Assembly (NCBI GenBank): GCA_903827245.1 | Contig: CAIKHO010000069.1 | Location: 1 to 58,495, forward strand | Source: an uncultured Opitutia bacterium | GTDB lineage: Bacteria > Verrucomicrobiota > Verrucomicrobiia > Opitutales > Opitutaceae | DNA: 58,495 bases | Direction of reading: 5' to 3' | Shown here: piece after piece, positions 25,822 to 33,396 of the stretch | How the letters are laid out: each line of letters begins with the position of its first letter | Numbering within the stretch: position 1 is the first letter of the stretch | Notes under the pieces: model-generated | Told to the model about the DNA's origin: nothing | The model's input: the letters and a program-made list of their open reading frames with translations, nothing else | The model's database searches: none | Program-made: the position numbers and the translations under genes

Positions 25822-26648
25822 AACGCGCAATCTTTCTCCTCCTTGTACTGACTGCGTCGCTTCGCGCGGCGGAGCCGGTCGATATCCTTGTCCAGGGGGC
25901 GGAGAAACTGGAAATTCGCGAGCTCATCGCGGGTCTCGGGGCCGGCGCGCAGAAAGTCACCATCGGGCCGTTCAGCTTCTGGCTCGGGCGCGTCGGCCCC
26001 CACCGCGTGGCGGTGTCTCTGACCGGCCAGGCCCTGATCAACTGCACCACGGCCACGATCATCGGCATCGAGGAATTCCATCCCGCGCTCATCGTCAACC
26101 AGGGCACCAGCGGCGCGCAGGCGCCCTACCTCACGCTCAACGACATCATTGTCGGACGCCGCGCGCTGGATTATGATAATTTTATCACGCCCGTCACGGC
26201 GGTGGGCCAGGGCAGCTCGCCGTTGGCCTGGACTCCCGTGCCGCAACGTCTGCGCGATCCGGCGACCGGCCAGCTGGTCCCCTATCCGGAGGGTTTTGCG
26301 GGCGATCCCGCCGCGCTTGCGGCCGCTCTGCGCACCCGCAACCCGATGGGCCGGGTGTTCGCCGGTGTGATCGGGTCGGCGCACGAGGTTAATCTCGAAC
26401 TCGACCGCGTGCGTTGGTCCCAGCGCACGTTCGGCATGGATGTCGAGGAGATGGAATCCGGCCATGTCGCGGCGATCGCCCATGCCTACGGCATCCGCTA
26501 CATCGCGTTCCGCGTCGTGAGCGACGCGCCGTACGAGGGTGTGCCGTTCAACCCGAACGCCGCGCGGGCCACCGGCTTGTTTACCTTGAATTTCCTCGAA
26601 AACCTGCCTCCGCTCGCCGCGCCGCCCCTCCCGCACCCCACCCCCTGA
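25818..26648 (+). CDS. Secreted nucleoside phosphorylase/hydrolase-superfamily protein B
   Basis: A 276-residue paralogue of the preceding protein with its own signal peptide (MKRAIFLLLVLTASLRAAEP). FHPALIVNQGTSGAQAPYL, NDIIVGRRALDYDNF and the late MDVEEMESGHVAAIAHAYGI correspond to the MTAN/PNP blocks. The EEMESG motif contains the Glu-Met-Glu that contacts ribose in this superfamily, so it looks catalytically competent. ATG 25818 overlaps the previous stop. An AzgA-type purine permease gene starts 17 bases downstream, which supports purine nucleosides as substrates: base released outside, then imported. Confidence 0.8.
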   Translation: MKRAIFLLLVLTASLRAAEPVDILVQGAEKLEIRELIAGLGAGAQKVTIGPFSFWLGRVGPHRVAVSLTGQALINCTTATIIGIEEFHPALIVNQGTSGAQAPYLTLNDIIVGRRALDYDNFITPVTAVGQGSSPLAWTPVPQRLRDPATGQLVPYPEGFAGDPAALAAALRTRNPMGRVFAGVIGSAHEVNLELDRVRWSQRTFGMDVEEMESGHVAAIAHAYGIRYIAFRVVSDAPYEGVPFNPNAARATGLFTLNFLENLPPLAAPPLPHPTP

Positions 26649-26665
26649 ACCGCGCCTTTCGCCCC

Positions 26666-28003
26666 ATGCTCAAACGTTTCTTCAAACTCGACCAGGCCGG
26701 CAGCACCGTCGGCCGCGAAATGCAGGCCGGCCTGACCACCTTCGCGGCCATGGCCTACATCCTCGTGGTGAATCCCGACATCCTCGCCAACACCGGCATG
26801 GACAAGGGCGCGCTCGTGACGGTCACAGCCCTGACTGCCGCCGTCGCGACAACCATCATGGCATTGATGACCAATTACCCCCTCGCACTCGCGCCGGGCA
26901 TGGGCATCAACGCGTTTTTCACCTTCACGATCTGCCTCACCAACAAGGTTCCGTGGCAGGAAGCGCTCGGCATGGTCTTCGTGAACGGCGTGATTTTCCT
27001 GCTCCTCTCCGTAACTGGCGTGCGCGAGAAGATCGTCCGCGCGATTCCCTACGCCCTCAAGATCGCGATCACCTGCGGCATCGGGCTTTTCATCGCGTTC
27101 ATCGGGCTCAAAAACGGCGGCGTGATCGTGGCCGACCAGGCCACCTACGTTTCCCACGGCGATTTCACCTCGCCTCCCGTCGCCCTCTGCCTCGCCGGTA
27201 TCGTTCTTACCACCGTCCTCGTCGCGCGCCGGGTCCCGGGCGCGATCGTCCTGAGCATCGCCCTGGTCACGCTGGCGGGATTCATCATTCCGGCCGGTGG
27301 CGGCAAGACCGTAACGCCGGTGCCCACCGCCATCTTTTCCCTGCCTTCGAGCATGGCGCCTGTCTTTCTCAAGCTGAGCTTCGGCTTCCTGAAAAGCTGG
27401 GCATCGCTCCAGGCCGCTCTGCCGCTCATCCTCACGCTCCTGCTCGTCGACATGTTCGACAACATCGGGACGCTCATCGGCGTGACCAAACGCGCCGGCT
27501 ACCTCGACAAGGACGGCCACCTGCCCGGCGCCGGTCGCGCCTTGGTGGCCGATTCCTGCGCCACGCTCCTGAGCGCCTTGTTCGGCACCTCCACGGTCAC
27601 CAGCTACATCGAGTCCGCCTCCGGCGTGGAGGCGGGCGGACGCACGGGACTCACCACCCTCACGACCGCGGCCCTCATGCTCCTCGCACTGTTTCTTACG
27701 CCGCTGATCCTGATCGTGCCGGCTGCAGCGACCGCCCCGGCGCTCGTCGTCGTGGGCATCTTCATGATGCAGTCGGTCGTGGAAATTAACATGGCCGACT
27801 TCCAGATCGCCGCGCCGGCGGTCATCACGATCCTCGCGATTCCCCTTACCTTCAGCATCGCGCAAGGCATCGGCCTCGGGTTGATCTCCGCCGCACTGCT
27901 GGCACTCCTGACCGGCAAGCCGCGGGGCTTCACACCCGTCGGCTACGCCATCGCCGTCGTCTTCTTCCTCGATTTCTTTCACCTCTTCCCGTTCAGCGGC
28001 TGA
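26666..28003 (+). CDS. NCS2 purine permease, AzgA type (adenine/guanine/hypoxanthine)
   Basis: Inner-membrane proton symporter for purine bases. The 445 residues have about 12-14 hydrophobic segments. Diagnostic AzgA-cluster motifs are GREMQAGLTTFAAMAYILVV, NPDILANTGM, NYPLALAPGMGINAFF, LLVDMFDNIGTLIGVTKRAG and ALFGTSTVTSYIESASGVEA. The AzgA/GhxP subgroup differs from the uracil/xanthine subgroup encoded next. Its start at 26666 lies 17 bases after the third secreted phosphorylase-like gene, so the four genes form one transcription unit. Confidence 0.92.
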   Translation: MLKRFFKLDQAGSTVGREMQAGLTTFAAMAYILVVNPDILANTGMDKGALVTVTALTAAVATTIMALMTNYPLALAPGMGINAFFTFTICLTNKVPWQEALGMVFVNGVIFLLLSVTGVREKIVRAIPYALKIAITCGIGLFIAFIGLKNGGVIVADQATYVSHGDFTSPPVALCLAGIVLTTVLVARRVPGAIVLSIALVTLAGFIIPAGGGKTVTPVPTAIFSLPSSMAPVFLKLSFGFLKSWASLQAALPLILTLLLVDMFDNIGTLIGVTKRAGYLDKDGHLPGAGRALVADSCATLLSALFGTSTVTSYIESASGVEAGGRTGLTTLTTAALMLLALFLTPLILIVPAAATAPALVVVGIFMMQSVVEINMADFQIAAPAVITILAIPLTFSIAQGIGLGLISAALLALLTGKPRGFTPVGYAIAVVFFLDFFHLFPFSG

Positions 28004-28218
28004 ATAAGCCTCGATGTCCGGGCCTCCGCTCCATCTGCGGCCATCCGGGCAATCCGTGGCCAAAAATCCGGGATCCGAACTTGGTTTCACGCCATGACGC
28101 CACGCCACGCTTCAATCCCACTGGCCCGGGAATTCTGCTCGGATACGTCGCATTCGTGGCGTCGTCGTGCGAAGCCGGAAGCTGAGGTTTTTTACCGGAA
28201 TGGTTCGCTGCCTGCTTA
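28004..28218. other. Intergenic region with repeat remnants
   Basis: Contains GGCAATCCGTGGCCAAAAAT near 28048, which resembles half of the repeat at 31222-31352, and a GACGCCACG/CGTGGCGTC inverted pair (28096-28104 and 28155-28163). No gene is visible; it probably includes the promoter of the next permease gene. Confidence 0.35.
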
Positions 28219-29556
28219 ATGGGGCTGATGGAACACGAATCTCCGGGTGGCGCGATGGTCTACGGACTGGAGGACAAGCTGCCGCTTGGCACCGCCCTAC
28301 TGGTCAGCCTGCAGCAGGTCTCGGCCATGGTGGTGGGTGTGATCACCCCGGCGTTGCTGTTGGCCAACATCCTCAAGTTTCCCGCGCCGGACACCGCCTA
28401 TCTCGTCAGCATGGCGCTCTTCGCCGCCGCCATCGGAACCTTCTTCCAGACTTCCCGCTTTGGGATCCTCGGCTCGGGCCTGCTCAGCGTGACGGGGACA
28501 AGTTTTGCCTTCATCCAGCCGCTGATCCAGGCCGGGCAAACGGGCGGGCTCGCCCTCATGTTCGGCATGTCGCTGGTCGCCGCGCCCGTGCCGCTGCTGC
28601 TCGCCCCGTTTCTGCCGCGCCTGCGCCACTTGTTTTCACCGCTCGTGTCGGGCATCGTCGTGCTGCTGATCGGACTCTCGATCATCCCCGAGGCGATGCG
28701 CGGCATTGTGGCCTTGCCCGCGCCCGGCGCCCCCGCTTGGGCGGGCGCGCTGATCGCAGCGGTCGTGATCGCCGCAGTCCTGCTCGCCCAGGCCATCGGC
28801 CGCCCTTGGACGCGCCTCGCCGGCATTTTGTTCGGCGTCGCTGCCGGCTACCTCGCGTGCGGGCTCGCCGGCTGGCTGCAGGCCCCGCCACCGAGCGAGC
28901 AGGGCTGGATCACGCTACCCCGACTGCTGCCGCACGGGCTCGCCTTTCGCTGGGAATACGCCCTGCCCTTCGGATTTATCTACCTCGTGTCGCTGCTCGA
29001 GGCGATGGGCGACATGACCGCGACGGCCCAGCTTTCCGGGTTGAAGACCCGAGGCCCGGAGCATGGCGCGCGGATGCGCGGCGGGATTTTCGTGGATAGC
29101 CTCACCAGCATTGTGGCGGCCCTGATCGGCTCGTTTCCGAGCACAACCTATGCCCAGAACAACGGCGTGATCCAGATCACCGGCGTCGCCAGCCGTCATA
29201 TCGGCAAATGGATGGCCGCGATCCTGGCCTTGCTGGCTCTCTTCCCGGTCGTCGGGCGCTGGGTCACGGCCATGCCCCCCGCCGTGCTGGGCGGGATGGC
29301 GCTCCTGCTGTTCGGCCTGGTCTCCGTCGCGGGCCTGCGCCTGATCTTCAGCGCCGGCCTGCCCCACCGCAACGCGCTCATCGTGGCACTGGCGCTCGGC
29401 ATCGGGCTGGGCGCACCCTCCCAGCCGCAGTGGCTCGAAACCCTGCCGGCCGTGCTGCGCACGCTGCTCGCCTCGGGCATTTCCGCCGGCGGAGTCACCG
29501 CCTTGCTGCTGAACCTTCTCCTGCCGGGCGGACGGACAAACGAGTCCGTCGAGTAA
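28219..29556 (+). CDS. NCS2 uric acid/xanthine permease (UacT/XanQ type)
   Basis: Proton-coupled uptake of xanthine or urate across the inner membrane. The 445 residues have about 12-14 hydrophobic segments. KLPLGTALLVSLQQVSAMVV is the N-terminal family motif, TGTSFAFIQPL lies in TM3-4, SLLEAMGDMTATAQLSG has the essential Glu region, and STTYAQNNGVIQITGVASR is the NCS2 signature. ATG 28219 is used; a second ATG at 28228 is equally possible. With the 8-oxoguanine deaminase encoded convergently downstream and the AzgA-type permease upstream, it completes a purine uptake region. Confidence 0.9.
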   Translation: MGLMEHESPGGAMVYGLEDKLPLGTALLVSLQQVSAMVVGVITPALLLANILKFPAPDTAYLVSMALFAAAIGTFFQTSRFGILGSGLLSVTGTSFAFIQPLIQAGQTGGLALMFGMSLVAAPVPLLLAPFLPRLRHLFSPLVSGIVVLLIGLSIIPEAMRGIVALPAPGAPAWAGALIAAVVIAAVLLAQAIGRPWTRLAGILFGVAAGYLACGLAGWLQAPPPSEQGWITLPRLLPHGLAFRWEYALPFGFIYLVSLLEAMGDMTATAQLSGLKTRGPEHGARMRGGIFVDSLTSIVAALIGSFPSTTYAQNNGVIQITGVASRHIGKWMAAILALLALFPVVGRWVTAMPPAVLGGMALLLFGLVSVAGLRLIFSAGLPHRNALIVALALGIGLGAPSQPQWLETLPAVLRTLLASGISAGGVTALLLNLLLPGGRTNESVE

Positions 29557-29652
29557 TCATCACACCTGCATCCCGATTGAGACCCTGCGCCATACTCATA
29601 CAATGATGGTCATAGCAGCAAACGTAAGGAAGCTGTCTCCCTTGGCCTCCCC

Positions 29653-29706
29653 TCGGATTGCCTCCTGTAATACGTCCGATCCGTAGCACAGGAGGCGATC
29701 CAAGGC
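29653..29706. repeat. Palindrome of the TCCGATCC-loop family, copy 1
   Basis: The arms TTGCCTCCTGT (to 29668) and ACAGGAGGCGATCCAAGG (29688-29705) are complementary with few mismatches. The loop includes TCCGATCC. A second copy with different outer arms but the same CTCCTGT/ACAGGAG core and TCCGATCC loop lies at 58244-58314. It occupies the gap between the convergent permease and deaminase genes. Confidence 0.65.
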
Positions 29707-29789
29707 CGTACCAAGCGGTCAGACTGTGACGCCCCTGTCTCGCCTTCAACTGGATGATTCTAGCTGAAGCAACGAGACTGAGACTCCCT

Positions 29790-31148
29790 TTACGCGCCCG
29801 CCAAAAGTTCATACGCCAGTCGGTTGTGGCGCTCCACGATCATGGGAAGGTCAAGGGTAGTGACGTGGCCGTCCCGGACGACAATCCGGCCGTTGATCGC
29901 GCTGTACGCCACGGTAGCTGGGGCGCAGAAGACGAGCGCGGCCACGGGGTCGTGCCCGGTGCCGGCAAATCCGACCCCGCCGAGGTCGAAGGCTGCAAAG
30001 TCCACCGCCATTCCCGGCGCGAGCGCGCCGATGTCGTCGCGGTTCAGCACCTGCGCCCCGCCTAGGGTCGCCAGTTCCAGCGCGGTGCGGGCACTCATCG
30101 CGCCGGGGCCGTGGCCCACGCGCTGCAGCAGCATCGCCTGACGCGCCTCGGCGAGCAGGTGGCTGCTGTCATTCGATGCAGATCCATCGACGCCCAGTCC
30201 GACCGTGACGCCTTTCGCGTGCATCTTGCAGACCGGGGCGATGCCGGAAGCCAGACGCATGTTGGAGCATGGACAGTGCGCCACTCCCGTGCCCGTCCGG
30301 GCAAAGCGATCGATGCCGGCATCATCCAGCTGCACACAGTGCGCATGCCACACGTCGCGGCCCAGCCAGCCGGTGTCCTCGGCATACTCCGCCGGGGTCA
30401 TGCCGAATTTTTCCCGGCTGTAGTCCACGTCGTTGGTGTTCTCCGCCAGGTGCGTGTGCAGCGAGACCCCGAACGCCCGCGCGAGCGCCGCCGACTCGCG
30501 CATCAGGTCGCGGCTCACCGAGAACGGCGAGCACGGGGCCACCGCGATGCGCTGCATCGCGAAACGCCTGGCATCATGGTACGCTTCGATCACGCGCTGC
30601 GTATCCTTGATGATATCCGCTTCGCGTTCGACCAGGCTGTCCGGCGGCAATCCGCCCTTGCTGCGCCCGACGCTCATGCTCCCGCGGGTGGCATGAAAGC
30701 GGAGACCGATGCGCTCGGCCGACTCGATCGTGTCATCGAGCCGGCCGCCGTTGGGAAAGAGGTATAGATGGTCGCTCGACGTGGTGCAGCCGGAGAGCAT
30801 GAGCTCCGCCATGGCCACCAGCGCCGAGACCCGGAGCATCTCCGGCGTCAACCTGCTCCAGATAGGATAAAGTTTTTCCAGCCAGCCAAAGAGTTCCACA
30901 TCCTGCGCCGCGGGCACGACCCGCGTCAGGCTCTGAAACATATGGTGGTGGGTGTTGACCAGGCCGGGAATGACGATGTGCCCGGAGAGATCAAGCACCT
31001 CATCGGCCGTTGACGGCAGTTCCGCCGTGGGGCCGACCACCACAATGCGGGGGCCCTCCGCAAACAGTCCGCCGCCTCGAATCTCACGGCGGCGGCCGTC
31101 CATCGTGACGAGAACCGTGGCGTTCTTGACGAGCAGTGTGCCGGGCAT
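29790..31148 (-). CDS. 8-oxoguanine deaminase (amidohydrolase, TrzN/AtzA-like)
   Basis: Deaminates 8-oxoguanine to urate in oxidised purine catabolism. The 452 residues show the metal ligands NTHHHM (His67, His69), HTHLAEN, HAHCVQ and a late Asp in GLGVDGSASNDSSH. Segments specific to the 8-oxoguanine deaminase group are VVPAAQDVELFGWLEKLYPI, LMLSGCTTSSDHLYLFPNGG and TRGSMSVGRSKGGLPPDSL. It has no signal peptide and is cytoplasmic. It is convergent with the xanthine/urate permease gene; urate is the deamination product and a typical UacT substrate, which links the two. The triazine hydrolase alternative is less likely given these segments. Confidence 0.88.
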   Translation of the reverse strand: MPGTLLVKNATVLVTMDGRRREIRGGGLFAEGPRIVVVGPTAELPSTADEVLDLSGHIVIPGLVNTHHHMFQSLTRVVPAAQDVELFGWLEKLYPIWSRLTPEMLRVSALVAMAELMLSGCTTSSDHLYLFPNGGRLDDTIESAERIGLRFHATRGSMSVGRSKGGLPPDSLVEREADIIKDTQRVIEAYHDARRFAMQRIAVAPCSPFSVSRDLMRESAALARAFGVSLHTHLAENTNDVDYSREKFGMTPAEYAEDTGWLGRDVWHAHCVQLDDAGIDRFARTGTGVAHCPCSNMRLASGIAPVCKMHAKGVTVGLGVDGSASNDSSHLLAEARQAMLLQRVGHGPGAMSARTALELATLGGAQVLNRDDIGALAPGMAVDFAAFDLGGVGFAGTGHDPVAALVFCAPATVAYSAINGRIVVRDGHVTTLDLPMIVERHNRLAYELLAGA

Positions 31149-31221
31149 GGCGGAAATGCTTCACCAAGTCGGTCGCGGCACAACCCGTCTTTTGGTTAGC
31201 GGCATCATTTCACGTCGAGTC

Positions 31222-31352
31222 GCGGATTTTTTTGCCACGAAAAAGCACGATATGACACAAAAATGAGCCCGCCGACGTGGTCCGAAGCTACAATCGCTTC
31301 CGAACGGTTCCTATCGTGTCATTTCGTGCCTTTTCGTGGCAAAAATCCGTGG
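31222..31352. repeat. Large inverted repeat with GGATTTTTGCCACGAAAA-type arms
   Basis: The left arm, about 31222-31260, and the right arm, about 31312-31352, are complementary over roughly 36 positions with a few mismatches and a 2-nt length difference in the T-run. The arms include TGCCACGAAAA and GCACGAWATGACAC. It lies upstream of the deaminase start and downstream of the TonB remnant. Half copies appear near 28048. Confidence 0.7.
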
Positions 31353-31408
31353 TTGGTCGAGAACTGCACTCTCGCCTGCTTTTGGTCCAGTCAGCCCCGC
31401 AAACGACA

Positions 31409-31436
31409 GCGGCGGCGAGAACAGCCTCGCCGCCGC
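31409..31436 (-). terminator. GC-rich hairpin after the TonB-receptor remnant
   Basis: GCGGCGGCGAG (31409-31419) pairs perfectly with CTCGCCGCCGC (31426-31436) around a 6-nt loop, 29 bases past the receptor stop codon on the minus strand. The T-tract is poor. It is probably the original terminator of the now truncated receptor gene. Confidence 0.6.
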
Positions 31437-31465
31437 GCCGGACCTGGCACAAACGGAACCGCCGG

Positions 31466-31740
31466 TCAGAACTTGTACTTGACCGTGGCAAATCCCTCGA
31501 TGCCGGGATCGGGCACAATGGCCTCCAGCCCGTAAGTCGGATAGGCCGGGGTCCAGTTATGTTCATTCGTGAAGTTGGTCACGCTAAGGCGAAAATCCCA
31601 GCTCTTCGATTTATAAAACACACTCGCGTCGATGGTCTTCTGCCAGGGAATAACGAGGTAACCCTGGTAGTCGTTGTTGATCGGACTGGTGATCACCGCA
31701 TTGAGCGAGACGCCATAGCCGCTGTCCCAAGCGTATCGGC
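31466..31740 (-). pseudogene. C-terminal remnant of a TonB-dependent receptor
   Basis: The last 80-90 codons of an outer-membrane TonB-dependent receptor survive: SGYGVSLNAVITSPINNDYQ, then KTIDASVFYKSKSWDFRLSV, TNFTNEHNWTPAY and the terminal beta strand GIEGFATVKYKF ending in Phe, as needed for BAM recognition. Upstream of about 31740 the reading frame becomes meaningless and overlaps, in another frame, the front of a different gene. The N-terminal plug and most of the barrel (typically 600-900 residues) are missing. It is a deletion remnant and not expressible as a receptor. Confidence 0.8.
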
Positions 31741-32295
31741 GTCGTTTCGCAGGATCGCCCACTCCGCCATCGCGCTGGTACGAAATCCGCGGTCGAGCGC
31801 CATCGACCAGGGCACGATGATGCCGCCCTCGACCGAACCGTTGCCGACCCCGCCCGAATTGGTCGGCAACTTCACAAAGGGCATCACGGCCGCAAGTGCC
31901 TGCAGCCCCGGATCGCTCCAGAAGGTCCATTTCGGCCGGATGTAGAGGTCGCCGACGCCCGAACTTGAACTCGTGCCGCCGGTGGTCTTGAGCCGGGAGT
32001 GGAGAAAGAGCTCGAGCCCCACTTGCAGGTCAAGGTGCTCCGTGAGGCCGGTCGTGATGAAGGTCTCGCCGGCGCCCACGGCGGAATACCGGGTGTTGTC
32101 CGGAGTCGACGACTGATTCTGGAACTTCAGGGAAAGCACGTCCATTTTGACGAGGAAGTGCCCCGGGGCGACGGTCATGGGATTTTCCGTCACCTGGGCT
32201 GGCAGCCGACAGGTCACGACCAGGGCAATCAGGCCGAGCCCCAGCCGCCAAAACCCCCGCCCATTCCGCGAATCCGCGCCATTTGCAGGTTCCAT
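31693..32295 (-). pseudogene. Truncated outer-membrane transporter (phenol MetA-pathway-like)
   Basis: The N-terminal part of a beta-barrel 'putative MetA-pathway of phenol degradation' family protein. From ATG 32295 there is a signal segment (FWRLGLGLIALVVTCRLPAQ). Family-like strands follow: TVAPGHFLVKMDVLSLKFQN, TTGLTEHLDLQVGLELF, GVGDLYIRPKWTFWSDPG, LAAVMPFVKLPTNSGGVGNG and SVEGGIIVPWSMALDRG. The family pattern runs to AEWAILRNDADT and then breaks. The remaining 15 codons are out-of-frame receptor DNA ending at the stop at 31693. About the last third of the barrel is lost, so it is probably non-functional. An in-frame start at 32391 would add 32 residues. Confidence 0.75.
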
Positions 32296-32406
32296 CTCCC
32301 CGCATAGGCGAGCTTGGGATTCCGGTGTGCCTCCTGCCCCATCATGCCCCCGGGTCGCGGGCAACGATTTCCTGTGCGTTCTTTTGGCCAAGCAGGTTCG
32401 GGTCCT

Positions 32407-33396
32407 TCAACTGGCGGGTTGCTCGTAAAGCTTGGCCAGGCCCATCAACAAAAGTTCAAGCCGGCGGTAGTATTCATCTTCGGACAGCTTGGGCTTGAGT
32501 TCGCGCAGCTTCGCCAGCGCTAGCTCCAGTTCGTCACGCTGCGCGCGCACCGCGGGCGGCAGTTTTTGTTCGGCCGGGCTGTGGATCAAAACGAACTGCT
32601 GGGCAAGCGGGCCATCGGGCGTCGCACCGTCCTTGGCCTTCTTGACCGCGCGGACACCACGGAACCAGTCAGGCGGAGTGCCGAGGCCGTCGCCGTTGTC
32701 GTCGATCAGGGGATGCTCGGTCGCGAGGCGACCCTCCGTCTTGTAGAACTCGGCGAGCCGGGCGGAGGCGCTGAGGTAGGCCTCGAGCAGCGAGGTCTCC
32801 CCGTCCTTGTCGAGGTCGGCCTGAGGGTCGCCGATGGCCTCGGCGAGGAACTGGCCGAAGCGCGCGTAGTTCTGCTCAAAGCCGCTGCGGGTCGCCGTGA
32901 TGACCACGCGCTGGGGACCCGAGAGTTTGTTCAGGAAGGGCGCACTTGCCGAGGACGTGTCGATGACCGCCAGCGGGCGGTGAACCGGCTGGAGCCACTG
33001 CGCGAGATCCGAGGCCGGAAGGTCCGGGCCGCGCAAATTGAACTTCGCGTCCCTGCCGTCAAACGTGCCATGGCCGATGAACACCAGCCAGAGCTCGCCG
33101 GTTCCTTCTTTCGGCTCGGCCTCGATGGCCTGGCGAAGCAGGTCAAAATCGCTGGACTTGCCGGCATCCGCGCGGCCGATCGTGACGTGTTTCGCACCGG
33201 CTCGTTCGCAGGCCTTTTCCCAAAGGTCCGCCGCCGCGGCAAACGCAGTGCCGAATTCCGCCTCACCGGCGGCGCCTACCACGACGATGACCGTCGTGTT
33301 TTCCATCGCCGGGGCGAGGACGACCGGTCCATTGGGCGGCGGAGCCGCCAGCCCGGGAACTGCCAGCAAAAGAAGTCCGGCCAGCCAGTACCTCAC
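32407..33396 (-). CDS. Secreted caspase-like (peptidase C13-type) protein lacking the usual Cys
   Basis: A 329-residue exported caspase-hemoglobinase-fold protein. The GTG start at 33396 overlaps the upstream stop (GTGA) and opens a signal peptide VRYWLAGLLLLAVPGLAAPP. The fold is seen in TTVIVVVGAAGEAEFG, LWLVFIGHGTFDGRDAKFNL (His109 of the dyad), LAVIDTSSASAPFLNKLSG and VVITATRSGFEQNYARFGQF. Where C13 peptidases have the nucleophile Cys, this protein has Ser/Ala (DTSSASA, residues 146-152), so it may be a binding-only pseudoprotease. Two Ca-loop-like segments follow (DLDKDGETSL, DDNGDGLG). It is the last gene of the MoxR operon. GTG is preferred over ATG 33492 because of the coupling and signal peptide. 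Confidence 0.75.
   Translation of the reverse strand: MRYWLAGLLLLAVPGLAAPPPNGPVVLAPAMENTTVIVVVGAAGEAEFGTAFAAAADLWEKACERAGAKHVTIGRADAGKSSDFDLLRQAIEAEPKEGTGELWLVFIGHGTFDGRDAKFNLRGPDLPASDLAQWLQPVHRPLAVIDTSSASAPFLNKLSGPQRVVITATRSGFEQNYARFGQFLAEAIGDPQADLDKDGETSLLEAYLSASARLAEFYKTEGRLATEHPLIDDNGDGLGTPPDWFRGVRAVKKAKDGATPDGPLAQQFVLIHSPAEQKLPPAVRAQRDELELALAKLRELKPKLSEDEYYRRLELLLMGLAKLYEQPAS

Noticed and set aside
28264-28629. Minus-strand frames opposite the UacT/XanQ-type permease
   Set aside because: They have no motifs and lie wholly inside a gene with a clear NCS2 signature on the other strand.
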